DNA of 64,000 nucleotides. Source: Pseudooceanicola spongiae. GTDB lineage: Bacteria; Pseudomonadota; Alphaproteobacteria; Rhodobacterales; Rhodobacteraceae. Made by a program: the position numbers and the translations under genes. Shown here piece by piece: positions 46,586 to 54,588 of the stretch (its first letter is position 1; each line of letters starts with the position of its first letter). The stretch spans positions 3,201,501 to 3,265,500 of the forward strand of contig NZ_CP045201.1 in assembly GCF_014899185.1 (NCBI RefSeq). Direction: 5' to 3'. Below the pieces are notes generated by a model that did no database searches, was not told where the DNA came from, and was given only the letters and a program-made list of their open reading frames with translations.

Positions 46586-47413
46586 TCATGGCTTCAATGG
46601 GTTTTCATCCGTGCCGAGCGCTGCCGCCAGAGAGGACATGGCCGAGCCGGGGCGCAGTGGTTTTTGCTGCGAGTCGTCCGGCGCCCAGCCCGTCAGGGTG
46701 ATCAGCTCGAAAGTGGCGGTGACACGGCCATCCGCATCCCCGTAGTTTTGTTGATAAAGCTCCATCGCGCGCAACAGAACGGCCCGGCGGGTGGGCTTGC
46801 GCAGTCGGTCATTCAGCGCGTTGGACTCTCCCATAGCGCGAAGATCATGCAGTAACTTCAAGGGAGAGCTGAAGCTGATACTGAGTGCGTCGCTGTCGGC
46901 CACCGGCAGGGCAAGGCCCGCACGCTGAAGCAAACCGCCAAGATCGCGGACTTCGCCCATTGGGGCGACGCGGGGCGACAGGCCGCCGGTGATCTCGACC
47001 TCGGCCTCGGCCAGGGAAATGCGCAATTCAGTCAGGGTGTTACCGCCGAAGAGCACGCCGAGGAACAGACCGTCGGGGCGCAGAGAGCGGCGGCATTGAA
47101 TCAGCTGACCGACAAGATCGTTGCTCCAGTGCATATCGAAGACATGCATCACCAGATCGGCGGATCCGGGCGCAATATCGAGCACCTCAGCCGCCTGCAC
47201 GATGCGGGGCGGCGTGGCAAAGCCTGCTGCCAACTCCTGCCAGTGCTCTGGAAAAGGCGTTACAAGGACGGCGTCCTTAAAGGACCTGTTAACGAAACTT
47301 ATCCGATCCTGCAGGTCCTCGGCGACGAGCGCATGCAGAAACAACCCGTCCGCAGTGGCGCGGGCGCGGCGGTGGAGCAGGGCAGTGGGGTCAGTCAGGA
47401 TCGGATGTGTCAT
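46586..47413 (-). CDS. Methyltransferase-like protein of the BioC/NDUFAF5 group
   Basis: 275 residues. RARATADGLFLHALVAEDLQDRI is typical of the N-terminus of SAM methyltransferases related to NDUFAF5, and DLVMHVFDMHWSNDLVGQL and LRPDGLFLGVLFGGNTLTELR match motifs IV/post. The glycine-rich SAM loop (motif I, xDxGxGxG) is not obvious; the stretch there reads FKDAVLVTPFPEHW, so activity is uncertain. The ATG overlaps that of comF, read on the other strand (47411-47414). Role in this organism unknown. Confidence 0.7.
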   Translation of the reverse strand: MTHPILTDPTALLHRRARATADGLFLHALVAEDLQDRISFVNRSFKDAVLVTPFPEHWQELAAGFATPPRIVQAAEVLDIAPGSADLVMHVFDMHWSNDLVGQLIQCRRSLRPDGLFLGVLFGGNTLTELRISLAEAEVEITGGLSPRVAPMGEVRDLGGLLQRAGLALPVADSDALSISFSSPLKLLHDLRAMGESNALNDRLRKPTRRAVLLRAMELYQQNYGDADGRVTATFELITLTGWAPDDSQQKPLRPGSAMSSLAAALGTDENPLKP

Positions 47414-48170
47414 GAGCCGGATAGATAGGTCCTTGGGATCGGCAGTTCAAATGACAATGCGGTTGATCTATCCGCCACGCTGTCTGGGCTGCGGCGGGTT
47501 GGTCGAGAGTGACTTTGGCCTGTGCGCCGCCTGCTGGAGCGATACGCCCTTCATCGGAGGGGTGGTCTGTGATGGATGCGGGGCGCCATTGCCGGGTGGG
47601 CAACGTGGCGAAACAGCCCATTGTGACGACTGCTTGCGGTATCCTCCGGTCTGGGCGCGGGGCCGGGCGGCGATGATGTATGCGGGGCAAGGGCGCAAGT
47701 TGGTGATGGCCCTGAAGCATGGTGACCGCCACGATATCGCGGCCCCAGCCGCCGATTGGATGGTCGAGGCCGCAGAGCCACTTATCGAGGCGGGCATGAT
47801 CGTGGCGGCCATTCCGCTGCATTGGCGGCGGCGCGTGAAGAGGGGCTACAACCAGTCGGCACTGCTGTCGCGGGCCATTGCAAAGCGGCTGAAGCGCTTT
47901 GATGTGATCGACCAGCCGGATCTGCTGCAACGCCTCAAGCGCACCGATTCGCTTGAGGGTAAGGGGAGAGAGGAGCGCCATGCGATCTTGTGTGACGCGA
48001 TTTCGGTGACGCCCCGCCACATTGCAAAACTGCAGGGGCGTCCGGTGCTGATCGTCGATGACGTGATGACCTCAGGCGCGACGTTTTCGGCTGCAAGCAT
48101 CGCCTGCATCGCGGCGGGCGCGGGATCCGTTTCGGTGCTGGCTCTGGCGCGCGTGGGCAAAGCATCCTAG
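47412..48170 (+). CDS. ComF family phosphoribosyltransferase-fold protein
   Basis: 252 residues from ATG 47412. Two N-terminal zinc-ribbon-like cysteine pairs (CLGCG, CAAC, CDGCG, CDDC) precede the phosphoribosyltransferase domain with RGYNQSALLSRAIAKRL and VLIVDDVMTSGAT, the PRPP-binding motif. Gram-positive ComFC takes up DNA; the proteobacterial relatives (GntX-like) lack a fixed role. ATG 47451 (MTMRLIYPPRC) is an alternative start with weak ribosome sites for both. Glutaredoxin follows 45 bases later. Confidence 0.82.
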   Translation: MSRIDRSLGSAVQMTMRLIYPPRCLGCGGLVESDFGLCAACWSDTPFIGGVVCDGCGAPLPGGQRGETAHCDDCLRYPPVWARGRAAMMYAGQGRKLVMALKHGDRHDIAAPAADWMVEAAEPLIEAGMIVAAIPLHWRRRVKRGYNQSALLSRAIAKRLKRFDVIDQPDLLQRLKRTDSLEGKGREERHAILCDAISVTPRHIAKLQGRPVLIVDDVMTSGATFSAASIACIAAGAGSVSVLALARVGKAS

Positions 48171-48215
48171 GTTAAGGGCGAACGCATAATGCGCCTGAAC
48201 GGAACGGAGCCGACG

Positions 48216-48476
48216 ATGCAGACGATTGATATCTATACCTCTCCCACCTGCGGATTTTGCCACGCGGCCAAGCGGCTGCTGAACGAAAAGGGCGCAGGGT
48301 TCAACGAAATCAACGTGTTGGGTGAGCCTGTACTGAAAGAGGCAATGATCCAGCGCGCCAATGGTGGCTATACCGTGCCGCAGATCTTCATCGGCGAAAC
48401 CCACGTGGGCGGCTGTGACGAGCTTTATGCGCTTGAGCGGGCGGGCAAACTGGACGCCCTACTGGCTGACGCATGA
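48216..48476 (+). CDS. grxC: Glutaredoxin 3
   Basis: 86-residue thiol oxidoreductase that uses glutathione. The redox motif is CGFC near residues 12-15 (TSPTCGFCHAAK), and YTVPQIFIGETHVGGCDEL has the cis-proline and GG of class I Grx. The typical active site is CPYC, but CGFC occurs in this group. ATG 48216 has GGAG 8 bases upstream; an in-frame extension from 48189 is unlikely. Overlaps the next gene by 4 bases. Confidence 0.93.
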   Translation: MQTIDIYTSPTCGFCHAAKRLLNEKGAGFNEINVLGEPVLKEAMIQRANGGYTVPQIFIGETHVGGCDELYALERAGKLDALLADA

Positions 48477-49306
48477 AGGCCGCGCTGCTCCAGATCACCT
48501 CGTCCGACGACCCTGCAGCCAACCTTGCGATGGTGCAGGGGATGGTGGCCGAGGCCGCCGCGAACGGCGCAGGCTTCGTGCTGACGCCCGAGGTGACGAA
48601 CTGCGTCTCGTCGTCGCGCGCCCGTCAGACCGAGGTGCTGCAGATGCAGGACGACGACCAGACGCTGGCTGGGCTGCGTGCACAGGCGGCAGATCTGGGG
48701 ATCTGGCTGCTGATCGGCTCGCTGGGGCTGAAGACCGGCGACGCCGATGGACGGTTTGCCAACCGGTCGTTCCTGATCAATCCTGAGGGTGAGATCGCGG
48801 CCTGGTACGACAAGATCCACATGTTCGATGTCGATGTCGACGCGACCGAAACCTACCGCGAATCCGACGGCTATCGCCCCGGCGACCGTGCGGTTGTGAC
48901 TGACACGCCCTTCGGCAAGATCGGCATGACGATCTGCTATGACGTGCGATTTCCCTATTTGCACCGCACACTTGCGCAAGCGGGTGCCACGATCCTGACG
49001 GGACCAGCCGCCTTTTCGCCCGTCACCGGAGCCGCGCACTGGGAACCCCTGTTGCGTGCCCGGGCCATCGAGACTGGCTGCTACGTTCTGGCCCCCGCAC
49101 AGACCGGCACCCACCCGCGCAGCACTGGCAAGGAGCGTCGCACCCACGGCCATGCGCTGGCCATCGCGCCCTGGGGCGAGGTGCTGCTGGACATGGGGAC
49201 CGAGCCGGGCATCGGCTACGTCGAACTGGAGCCCGAAGCGGTGACTTCGGCGCGGGCGCGCGTGCCTGCCCTGCGCCACGACCGGGACTATTCGCTGATC
49301 CAATGA
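48473..49306 (+). CDS. Nitrilase-superfamily amidase (omega-amidase/Nit-like)
   Basis: 277 residues. The Glu-Lys-Cys triad appears as LTPEVTN (E), WYDKIHMFDVD (K) and ICYDVRFPYL (C), and RENDGYRPG-like ESDGYRPGD follows. The sequence fits Nit1/Nit2-type carbon-nitrogen hydrolases, which clean up deaminated glutathione or alpha-keto amides; that is a family-based inference consistent with its location next to glutaredoxin. It overlaps both grxC and the MarR gene by 4 bases. Confidence 0.88.
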   Translation: MKAALLQITSSDDPAANLAMVQGMVAEAAANGAGFVLTPEVTNCVSSSRARQTEVLQMQDDDQTLAGLRAQAADLGIWLLIGSLGLKTGDADGRFANRSFLINPEGEIAAWYDKIHMFDVDVDATETYRESDGYRPGDRAVVTDTPFGKIGMTICYDVRFPYLHRTLAQAGATILTGPAAFSPVTGAAHWEPLLRARAIETGCYVLAPAQTGTHPRSTGKERRTHGHALAIAPWGEVLLDMGTEPGIGYVELEPEAVTSARARVPALRHDRDYSLIQ

Positions 49307-49737
49307 GTGAGCCAAAAAATTCGCTCGCCATCGCGCTGTTTTCAGAGGTTCTGGCGGCTGATCAGATGATCCGGAACCGTCTTGCGCGTGTGCTGCCCAA
49401 GGGGATGGAGCTGTCGCATTTCTCGGTGCTCAATCACCTCGGGCGCTCCAATGAGGAAAAGAGCCCGGCGCAGCTGGCGCAGACGTTTCACGTGACGCGC
49501 GGCGCGATGACCAACACGCTGTCCAAGCTGGAATGGGCCGGATACGTTCATATCCGGCCCGACTGGGATGATGCGCGGCGCAAGATGGTGGCGATCAGCC
49601 CTGCGGGTCGCATGGCGCTGGATACGGCTCTCTCGGCCATAGCGCCGATGATCTCCGGCGTGCTTGAGGATCTGGGCGAGGACAAGGTCCGTGCCGCCCT
49701 GCCGATCCTGCGAGAGCTGCGCAGCAAGCTGGAGTAA
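49303..49737 (+). CDS. MarR-family transcription regulator
   Basis: 144 residues with the winged-helix core: GMELSHFSVLNHLGR, SPAQLAQTFHVTRGAMTNTLSKLEWAGYVHIRPDWDDARRKMVAISPAGR is the recognition helix and wing. MarR proteins usually repress nearby genes and respond to small ligands or thiol oxidation. It overlaps the amidase gene by 4 bases, so it may be part of the grxC-amidase-marR operon; its targets are unknown. Confidence 0.9.
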   Translation: MSEPKNSLAIALFSEVLAADQMIRNRLARVLPKGMELSHFSVLNHLGRSNEEKSPAQLAQTFHVTRGAMTNTLSKLEWAGYVHIRPDWDDARRKMVAISPAGRMALDTALSAIAPMISGVLEDLGEDKVRAALPILRELRSKLE

Positions 49738-49746
49738 CGCCGCGCC

Positions 49747-50493
49747 CTATTCGGGGCGCAGCGCGGCAGTGACGTAGTTCACGCTCAGATCCCGGTCCGA
49801 GATCCGCCACTGCCAGCTCACCGGGTTGAAGACATAGCCCTTGCGATCCACCGGGTTCAGCCCCGCATTGCGCATCAACTCGTAAAGCTCATCCGGAGTG
49901 ATGAACTTGCGCCAGTCATGGGTGCCCTTCGGCAGCCAGCGCATGATCACCTCGGCCCCGAAGATGGCCATGGCATAGCTCTTGGGATTGCGGTTGATCG
50001 TGGAGCAGAGATGCAGCCCACCCGGTTTCAAAAGATCGTGACAGGCGGTCAGATAGGCCTGCGGATCAGCCACGTGCTCGACCACCTCCATGTTGAGGAC
50101 GACGTCGAACTGTTCGCCCGCCGCGGCCATCGCTTCGGCGGTAGTGTGGCGATAATCGATCTCCAGACCCGACTGTTCGGCGTGCAACTGCGCCACGGGA
50201 ATGTTGCGCGGCGCGGCATCGGCGCCGACGACCGTGGCGCCAAGACGCGCCATCGGTTCGCACAGCAACCCGCCGCCGCAGCCAATATCGAGCAGGCGCA
50301 ACCCCTCAAAGGGGCGCTCTTTCTCAAGATCGCGGCCATATTCGGCGGCAATCTGGCGTGTCACAAAGTCCAGACGAACCGGGTTCATCATATGGAGCGG
50401 CTTGAATTTGCCCGCCGGGTCCCACCACTCTGCGGCCATCGCCTCGAACTTGGCGACTTCGCCGGGATCAATCGTGTTTATGTCGGTTTGCAT
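49747..50493 (-). CDS. ubiG: UbiG, ubiquinone O-methyltransferase
   Basis: SAM-dependent methylation of two hydroxyls in ubiquinone synthesis; 248 residues. The SAM loop is [19 protein letters not shown], with [19 protein letters not shown] and [19 protein letters not shown] typical of UbiG. The start is ATG 50493, with AAGGAG 7 bases upstream; the longer frame to 50799 is antisense to pip. It converges on the MarR gene across 9 bases. Confidence 0.95.
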   Translation of the reverse strand: MQTDINTIDPGEVAKFEAMAAEWWDPAGKFKPLHMMNPVRLDFVTRQIAAEYGRDLEKERPFEGLRLLDIGCGGGLLCEPMARLGATVVGADAAPRNIPVAQLHAEQSGLEIDYRHTTAEAMAAAGEQFDVVLNMEVVEHVADPQAYLTACHDLLKPGGLHLCSTINRNPKSYAMAIFGAEVIMRWLPKGTHDWRKFITPDELYELMRNAGLNPVDRKGYVFNPVSWQWRISDRDLSVNYVTAALRPE

Positions 50494-50546
50494 TCCGCGC
50501 TCCTTGCGGTCATGGTGCCTCTTGCCCCTTACTATACGAGACATTG

Positions 50547-51515
50547 ATGGATAGAAACTCGGGCCAAATGAGCGCAGGGCAAGTGTTGTACCCAGCCATA
50601 GATCCGTTCGATCAGCAGATGCTGGATGTCGGGCAGGGCCACAGCGTCTATGTCGAGCAATCTGGCAATCCTGACGGCCAGCCAGTCGTGGTGCTGCACG
50701 GCGGGCCCGGCGGCGGCTGCTCTCCGGCGATGCGCCGCTATTTCGACCCCGCTCATTATCGCGTGATCCTGTTCGACCAGCGCGGCTGCGGGCGTTCACG
50801 CCCCCACGCCAGCGTCACCGACAACACCACCTGGCACCTCGTCCGTGATATCGAGCTGATCCGTGAAACCCTCGGCATTGACGCGTGGACGGTCTTCGGT
50901 GGCAGCTGGGGCGCAACCCTGGCGCTGATTTACGCCGAGGCACACCCGGATCGCGTCAGCCACCTCGCCCTGCGTGGCGTGTTCATGATGACTCAGTCCG
51001 AGCTCGACTGGTTCTATGGCGGCGGCGCGGCTGCCTTCTGGCCCGACACCTGGTCCCGCTTCGCCGCGCTCATTCCCGAAGAGGAACGCGGCGACATGAT
51101 CGGCGCCTATCACCGGCGTCTGTTCAGCGGCAATCAGGTGGAGGAAGTCAAATACGCCAAAGCCTGGTCGGCCTGGGAAAATGCCCTCGCCTCGATGGCC
51201 AGCACCGGCAACGGCGGAGAGCCTCCGGGTCAGTATGCCCGTGCCTTCGCGCGGCTGGAGAACCACTACTTCACCCACCTCGGCTGGCTTGAGGAAGGCC
51301 AGCTTCTCGCCAATGCCGATCGCATCGCACATATCCCCTGCTACATCGTTCAGGGCCGATACGACATGATTTGCCCGCCCCGCATGGCCTATGCTCTGGC
51401 CGCGAAACTGCCCCTTTCCGATCTGCGCATGATCGGCGATGCGGGGCACGCCCTGTCTGAACCGGGCATTTCTGCGGAACTGGTGCGCGTGATGGATCGC
51501 ATTGCCATGGGCTGA
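50547..51515 (+). CDS. pip: Proline iminopeptidase
   Basis: Alpha/beta-hydrolase that removes N-terminal proline; 322 residues. It has [19 protein letters not shown], the catalytic serine in [15 protein letters not shown], aspartate in [10 protein letters not shown] and histidine in [32 protein letters not shown] matches the family's N-terminus. ATG 50547 chosen over TTG 50544 and a later ATG 50568; ribosome site weak. It ends 203 bases before rimP, whose leader starts about 51630. Confidence 0.94.
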   Translation: MDRNSGQMSAGQVLYPAIDPFDQQMLDVGQGHSVYVEQSGNPDGQPVVVLHGGPGGGCSPAMRRYFDPAHYRVILFDQRGCGRSRPHASVTDNTTWHLVRDIELIRETLGIDAWTVFGGSWGATLALIYAEAHPDRVSHLALRGVFMMTQSELDWFYGGGAAAFWPDTWSRFAALIPEEERGDMIGAYHRRLFSGNQVEEVKYAKAWSAWENALASMASTGNGGEPPGQYARAFARLENHYFTHLGWLEEGQLLANADRIAHIPCYIVQGRYDMICPPRMAYALAAKLPLSDLRMIGDAGHALSEPGISAELVRVMDRIAMG

Positions 51516-51594
51516 CCCGGCCCCCGTTTCCCTGTTTCCAAATATCCCCGCCGGAGGCTTGGCGCCGCGCAGTGGTGCCAATTTCCTTTCCCCC

Positions 51595-51623
51595 TTGCGA
51601 TTCGTCAGACCCCGGCGTATATG
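51595..51623 (+). promoter_or_regulatory. Promoter candidate of the rimP-nusA-infB operon
   Basis: TTGCGA (51595-51600), exactly 17 bases, TATATG (51618-51623). It gives a transcription start near 51630 and a leader of about 90 bases before rimP. The same -35 hexamer and spacing precede the Tat transpeptidase gene at 44358. Confidence 0.55.
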
Positions 51624-51629
51624 GCGGTC

Positions 51630-51703
51630 ATCAGCGGCGTGTCGGTGCCTCTCGGAACCAACGCTCCACCGGAAGCAATGACGGGCCGCGCGCCCGTTTT
51701 TTT
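51630..51703 (+). promoter_or_regulatory. rimP leader with an internal intrinsic terminator (attenuator candidate)
   Basis: The predicted leader ends in stem ACGGGC (51681-51686) / GCCCGT (51692-51697) with loop CGCGC and six T (51698-51703), only 15 bases before the rimP ATG. This would stop transcription before the operon unless something prevents the hairpin. Upstream segments (for example CGGTG at about 51643 and CACCG at about 51667) could form competing pairs. Rfam lists a 'rimP leader' family, but I cannot say whether this belongs to it. Confidence 0.5.
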
Positions 51704-51718
51704 ATGCCCGGATGACCC

Positions 51719-52303
51719 ATGACTGACCTGATCGCCAAGACAACCATCGACAACCGCCTGGCCGCGATCGTCACCCCTGTCATTGAGGACATGGGCTTCG
51801 AACTCGTCCGTATCCGCCTGATGGGCGGCGAGACCAAGACGCTGCAAATCATGGCCGAACGGCCCGGTGGCGGTATCGAAGTCGACGAATGCGCCAAGAT
51901 CTCGACCGCCGTTTCCGCTATTCTCGATGTCGAGGACCCGGTGAGCGACAACTACAACCTTGAGGTCTCCAGCCCGGGCATCGACCGGCCACTGACGCGC
52001 CTGAAGGATTTCGACACCTTCGAGGGCTATGAAGCCCGGCTTGAGACCGACGAGATGGTCGCGGGGCGCAAACGCTTCAAAGGCGTGCTCGCAGGGATCG
52101 AGGGCACCGAGGTGCTGATCAATATCGAAGACCGCGGTGAGGAAATCACCGTCGGTCTGGAGTTTGACTGGCTGGTCGACGCCAAGTTGGTGCTGACCGA
52201 CGAGTTGATCAAGGAAATGCTGAAGGCTCGCAAGGACGCGGGCGTTCTGAATGAAGACAGTTTTGACGAGATCGAGACCGATCCGGACTCCCAGGAGGAC
52301 TGA
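51719..52303 (+). CDS. rimP: RimP, 30S ribosome maturation factor
   Basis: 194 residues that assist 30S assembly. The N-terminal domain has [21 protein letters not shown] and [38 protein letters not shown]; the C-terminal SH3-like domain follows, with an extension of about 30 residues rich in D and E. Family length is about 150-200. It opens the rimP-nusA-ylxR-infB operon; nusA begins 5 bases after its stop. The ATG follows the attenuator (51681-51703). Confidence 0.95.
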   Translation: MTDLIAKTTIDNRLAAIVTPVIEDMGFELVRIRLMGGETKTLQIMAERPGGGIEVDECAKISTAVSAILDVEDPVSDNYNLEVSSPGIDRPLTRLKDFDTFEGYEARLETDEMVAGRKRFKGVLAGIEGTEVLINIEDRGEEITVGLEFDWLVDAKLVLTDELIKEMLKARKDAGVLNEDSFDEIETDPDSQED

Positions 52304-52308
52304 GAACA

Positions 52309-53931
52309 ATGGCCATCACCTCTGCAAACCAGCTTGAGCTGTTGCAAACCGCCGAAGCTGTTGCCCGCGAAAAGATGATCGACCCCGGTCTGGTCGTCGA
52401 AGCGATGGAAGAATCCCTCGCCCGTGCCGCGAAAAGCCGTTACGGCAGCGAAATGGACATCCGTGTCAAGATCGACCGGAAGACCGGCCGCGCCACCTTT
52501 ACCCGTGTGCGCACCGTTGTCGGCGACGAAGAGCTTGAGAACTATCAGGCAGAGCTGACCGTCAAACAGGCCAAGCAATACATGGCCGATCCGCAAATCG
52601 GGCAGACCTACGTTGAGGAAGTCCCGCCCGTGGACATGGGCCGCATCGCGGCACAATCCGCGAAACAGGTCATCCTGCAGAAGATCCGCGAAGCTGAGCG
52701 CGATCGTCAGTACGAAGAATTCAAGGACCGCGCCGGCACGATCATCAACGGTCAGGTCAAACGCGAAGAATACGGCAACGTCATCGTCGACGTGGGTCGT
52801 GGCGAAGCCATCCTGCGCCGGAACGAAAAGATCGGCCGCGAAAGCTATCGCCCGAACGACCGGATCCGTTGCTACATCAAGGACGTGCGTCGCGAAGCGC
52901 GTGGCCCGCAGATCTTCCTCAGCCGGACAGATCCGCAGTTCATGGCCGAGCTGTTCAAGATGGAAGTGCCCGAAATCTACGATGGCATCATCGAGATCAA
53001 GGCCGTCGCCCGTGACCCGGGCTCGCGCGCCAAGATCGCAGTTATTTCCTTCGACAGCTCGATTGATCCGGTCGGCGCCTGCGTCGGTATGCGCGGCTCC
53101 CGTGTTCAGGCCGTCGTGAACGAGCTTCAGGGCGAAAAGATCGACATCATTCCGTGGTCCGAAGACATGCCGACGTTCCTCGTGAACGCGCTGCAACCGG
53201 CCGAAGTGACCAAGGTTGTTCTGGACGAGGAAGCCGAGCGTATCGAAGTCGTCGTCCCTGATGAGCAGCTTAGCCTCGCGATTGGCCGCCGTGGTCAGAA
53301 CGTGCGTCTTGCCTCGCAGCTGACCGGCCTCGACATCGATATCATGACCGAAGCGGATGAATCCGCCCGCCGTCAGAAAGAATTCGAAGTCCGCACCAAG
53401 CTGTTCATGGACGCGCTGGACGTGGATGAGTTTTTTGCTCAGCTGCTGGTCTCGGAAGGCTTCACGAACCTCGAAGAGGTTGCCTATGTTGAAGTCGACG
53501 AACTGCTGGTGATCGACGGCGTCGATACCGACACCGCTTCGGAACTACAGGCCCGTGCCCGTGACAACCTGGAAGCCCAGGCAAAAGCGGCTCTGGATCA
53601 CGCCCGTGAACTGGGTGCTGAGGACAGCCTTATTGAATTCGACGGCCTGACGCCCCAAATGGTGGAAGCACTGGCCGAAGATGGCGTGAAGACCCTTGAG
53701 GATTTCGCCACCTGCGCTGACTGGGAGCTGGCCGGTGGCTGGACGACCGTCAACGGTGAAAGGGTCAAGGATGAAGGTCTTCTCGAAAAATTCGAGATGT
53801 CCCTCGAAGAGGCGCAACACCTCGTGATGTCCGCTCGTGTCCTTCTGGGCTGGGTGGATCCGTCCGAGCTTGAGCCAGATGTTGAAGATGACGCCGCCGA
53901 TGATGGCGACGCCGAGGAGACCGAGGCTTAA
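52309..53931 (+). CDS. nusA: NusA, transcription elongation factor
   Basis: 540-residue RNA polymerase-binding factor for pausing, termination and antitermination. The N-terminal domain (1-130) is followed by an S1 domain (about 135-200, GTIINGQVKREEYGNVIVDVGRGEAIL), KH domains with SRVQAVVNELQGEKIDIIPW and two C-terminal HhH-type acidic repeats (for example SEGFTNLEEVAYVEVDELL, LAEDGVKTLEDFATCADWEL). The ribosome site GGAGGA is 7 bases before the ATG. It is part of the classic rimP-nusA-ylxR-infB order. Confidence 0.97.
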   Translation: MAITSANQLELLQTAEAVAREKMIDPGLVVEAMEESLARAAKSRYGSEMDIRVKIDRKTGRATFTRVRTVVGDEELENYQAELTVKQAKQYMADPQIGQTYVEEVPPVDMGRIAAQSAKQVILQKIREAERDRQYEEFKDRAGTIINGQVKREEYGNVIVDVGRGEAILRRNEKIGRESYRPNDRIRCYIKDVRREARGPQIFLSRTDPQFMAELFKMEVPEIYDGIIEIKAVARDPGSRAKIAVISFDSSIDPVGACVGMRGSRVQAVVNELQGEKIDIIPWSEDMPTFLVNALQPAEVTKVVLDEEAERIEVVVPDEQLSLAIGRRGQNVRLASQLTGLDIDIMTEADESARRQKEFEVRTKLFMDALDVDEFFAQLLVSEGFTNLEEVAYVEVDELLVIDGVDTDTASELQARARDNLEAQAKAALDHARELGAEDSLIEFDGLTPQMVEALAEDGVKTLEDFATCADWELAGGWTTVNGERVKDEGLLEKFEMSLEEAQHLVMSARVLLGWVDPSELEPDVEDDAADDGDAEETEA

Positions 53932-53955
53932 GGCCTCGGTTCGGGGGTGCCGAAT

Positions 53956-54546
53956 ATGACGCGTGGCGGCACAGAGAAGGACCATGCAGATGGTCCCGAA
54001 CGGAAGTGCATCGTAACGGGAGAGGTCCAGCCGGTTGGCGGCCTCGTTCGTTTTGTTGTGAGTCCTGATGGCCTGCTTGTACCGGATGTGCTTGAAAAGC
54101 TGCCCGGTCGGGGCATCTGGATTACAGCGAATCGTGATGCGATCGATACGGCGGTGAAGAAAAAGCTTTTCGCACGCGCCGCTAAAACTCAGGTCACTCT
54201 GCCCGACGGGTTGGCTGATCTGGTCGAAGAACAGCTCTTGCGGCGGGTGACAGACCTGCTTGCGCTGGCTCGCAAGTCGGGTGATGCCGTGGCGGGATAC
54301 GAAAAAGTAAAAGACTGGCTGTCCAAGGACGTGGCCGATGTTCTGATCCAATCCTCGGATGGATCAGAGCGCGGCAAGTCTAAGCTATCTACCCCTTACA
54401 TGGGTAAATTTATTGGATGGCTGACCTCAAACGAGCTGGGCTTGGCCTTTGGCAGGGAAACTGTCATACACGCCGCCTTAGGAACTGGCGGTTTGAGTAA
54501 ACGTGTTGTAGAGGAAGCCGCAAGGCTTAAGGGCCTGCGGGTCTGA
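53956..54546 (+). CDS. ylxR: YlxR (DUF448) protein fused to an L7Ae-like RNA-binding domain
   Basis: 196 residues. The N-terminal YlxR domain has ERKCIVTGEVQPVGGLVRFVVSPDGLLVPDV and PGRGIWITANRDAID; the C-terminal half (about 90-196, LRRVTDLLALARKSGDAVAGYEKV) resembles the L7Ae/YlxQ kink-turn-binding domain. Gram-positive bacteria carry these as two genes (ylxR, ylxQ) at the same place, so this looks like a fusion. ATG 53956 fits spacing after GGGGG; GTG 53947 is an alternative. It lies between nusA and infB. Confidence 0.87.
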   Translation: MTRGGTEKDHADGPERKCIVTGEVQPVGGLVRFVVSPDGLLVPDVLEKLPGRGIWITANRDAIDTAVKKKLFARAAKTQVTLPDGLADLVEEQLLRRVTDLLALARKSGDAVAGYEKVKDWLSKDVADVLIQSSDGSERGKSKLSTPYMGKFIGWLTSNELGLAFGRETVIHAALGTGGLSKRVVEEAARLKGLRV

Positions 54547-54588
54547 CGCAGAGGCGGGAGGGTCCCGCCTGAAAGGATTAAGAGCCAT

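Noticed and set aside
47278..47293. TTAA-N8-TTAA as a CtrA box
   Set aside because: Spacer is eight, not seven, and it lies inside a coding region.
51516..51718. tRNA gene before rimP (as metY precedes rimP in E. coli)
   Set aside because: No cloverleaf with the usual T-loop GTTCGANTC and acceptor CCA region could be found; the segment fits a promoter-leader instead.
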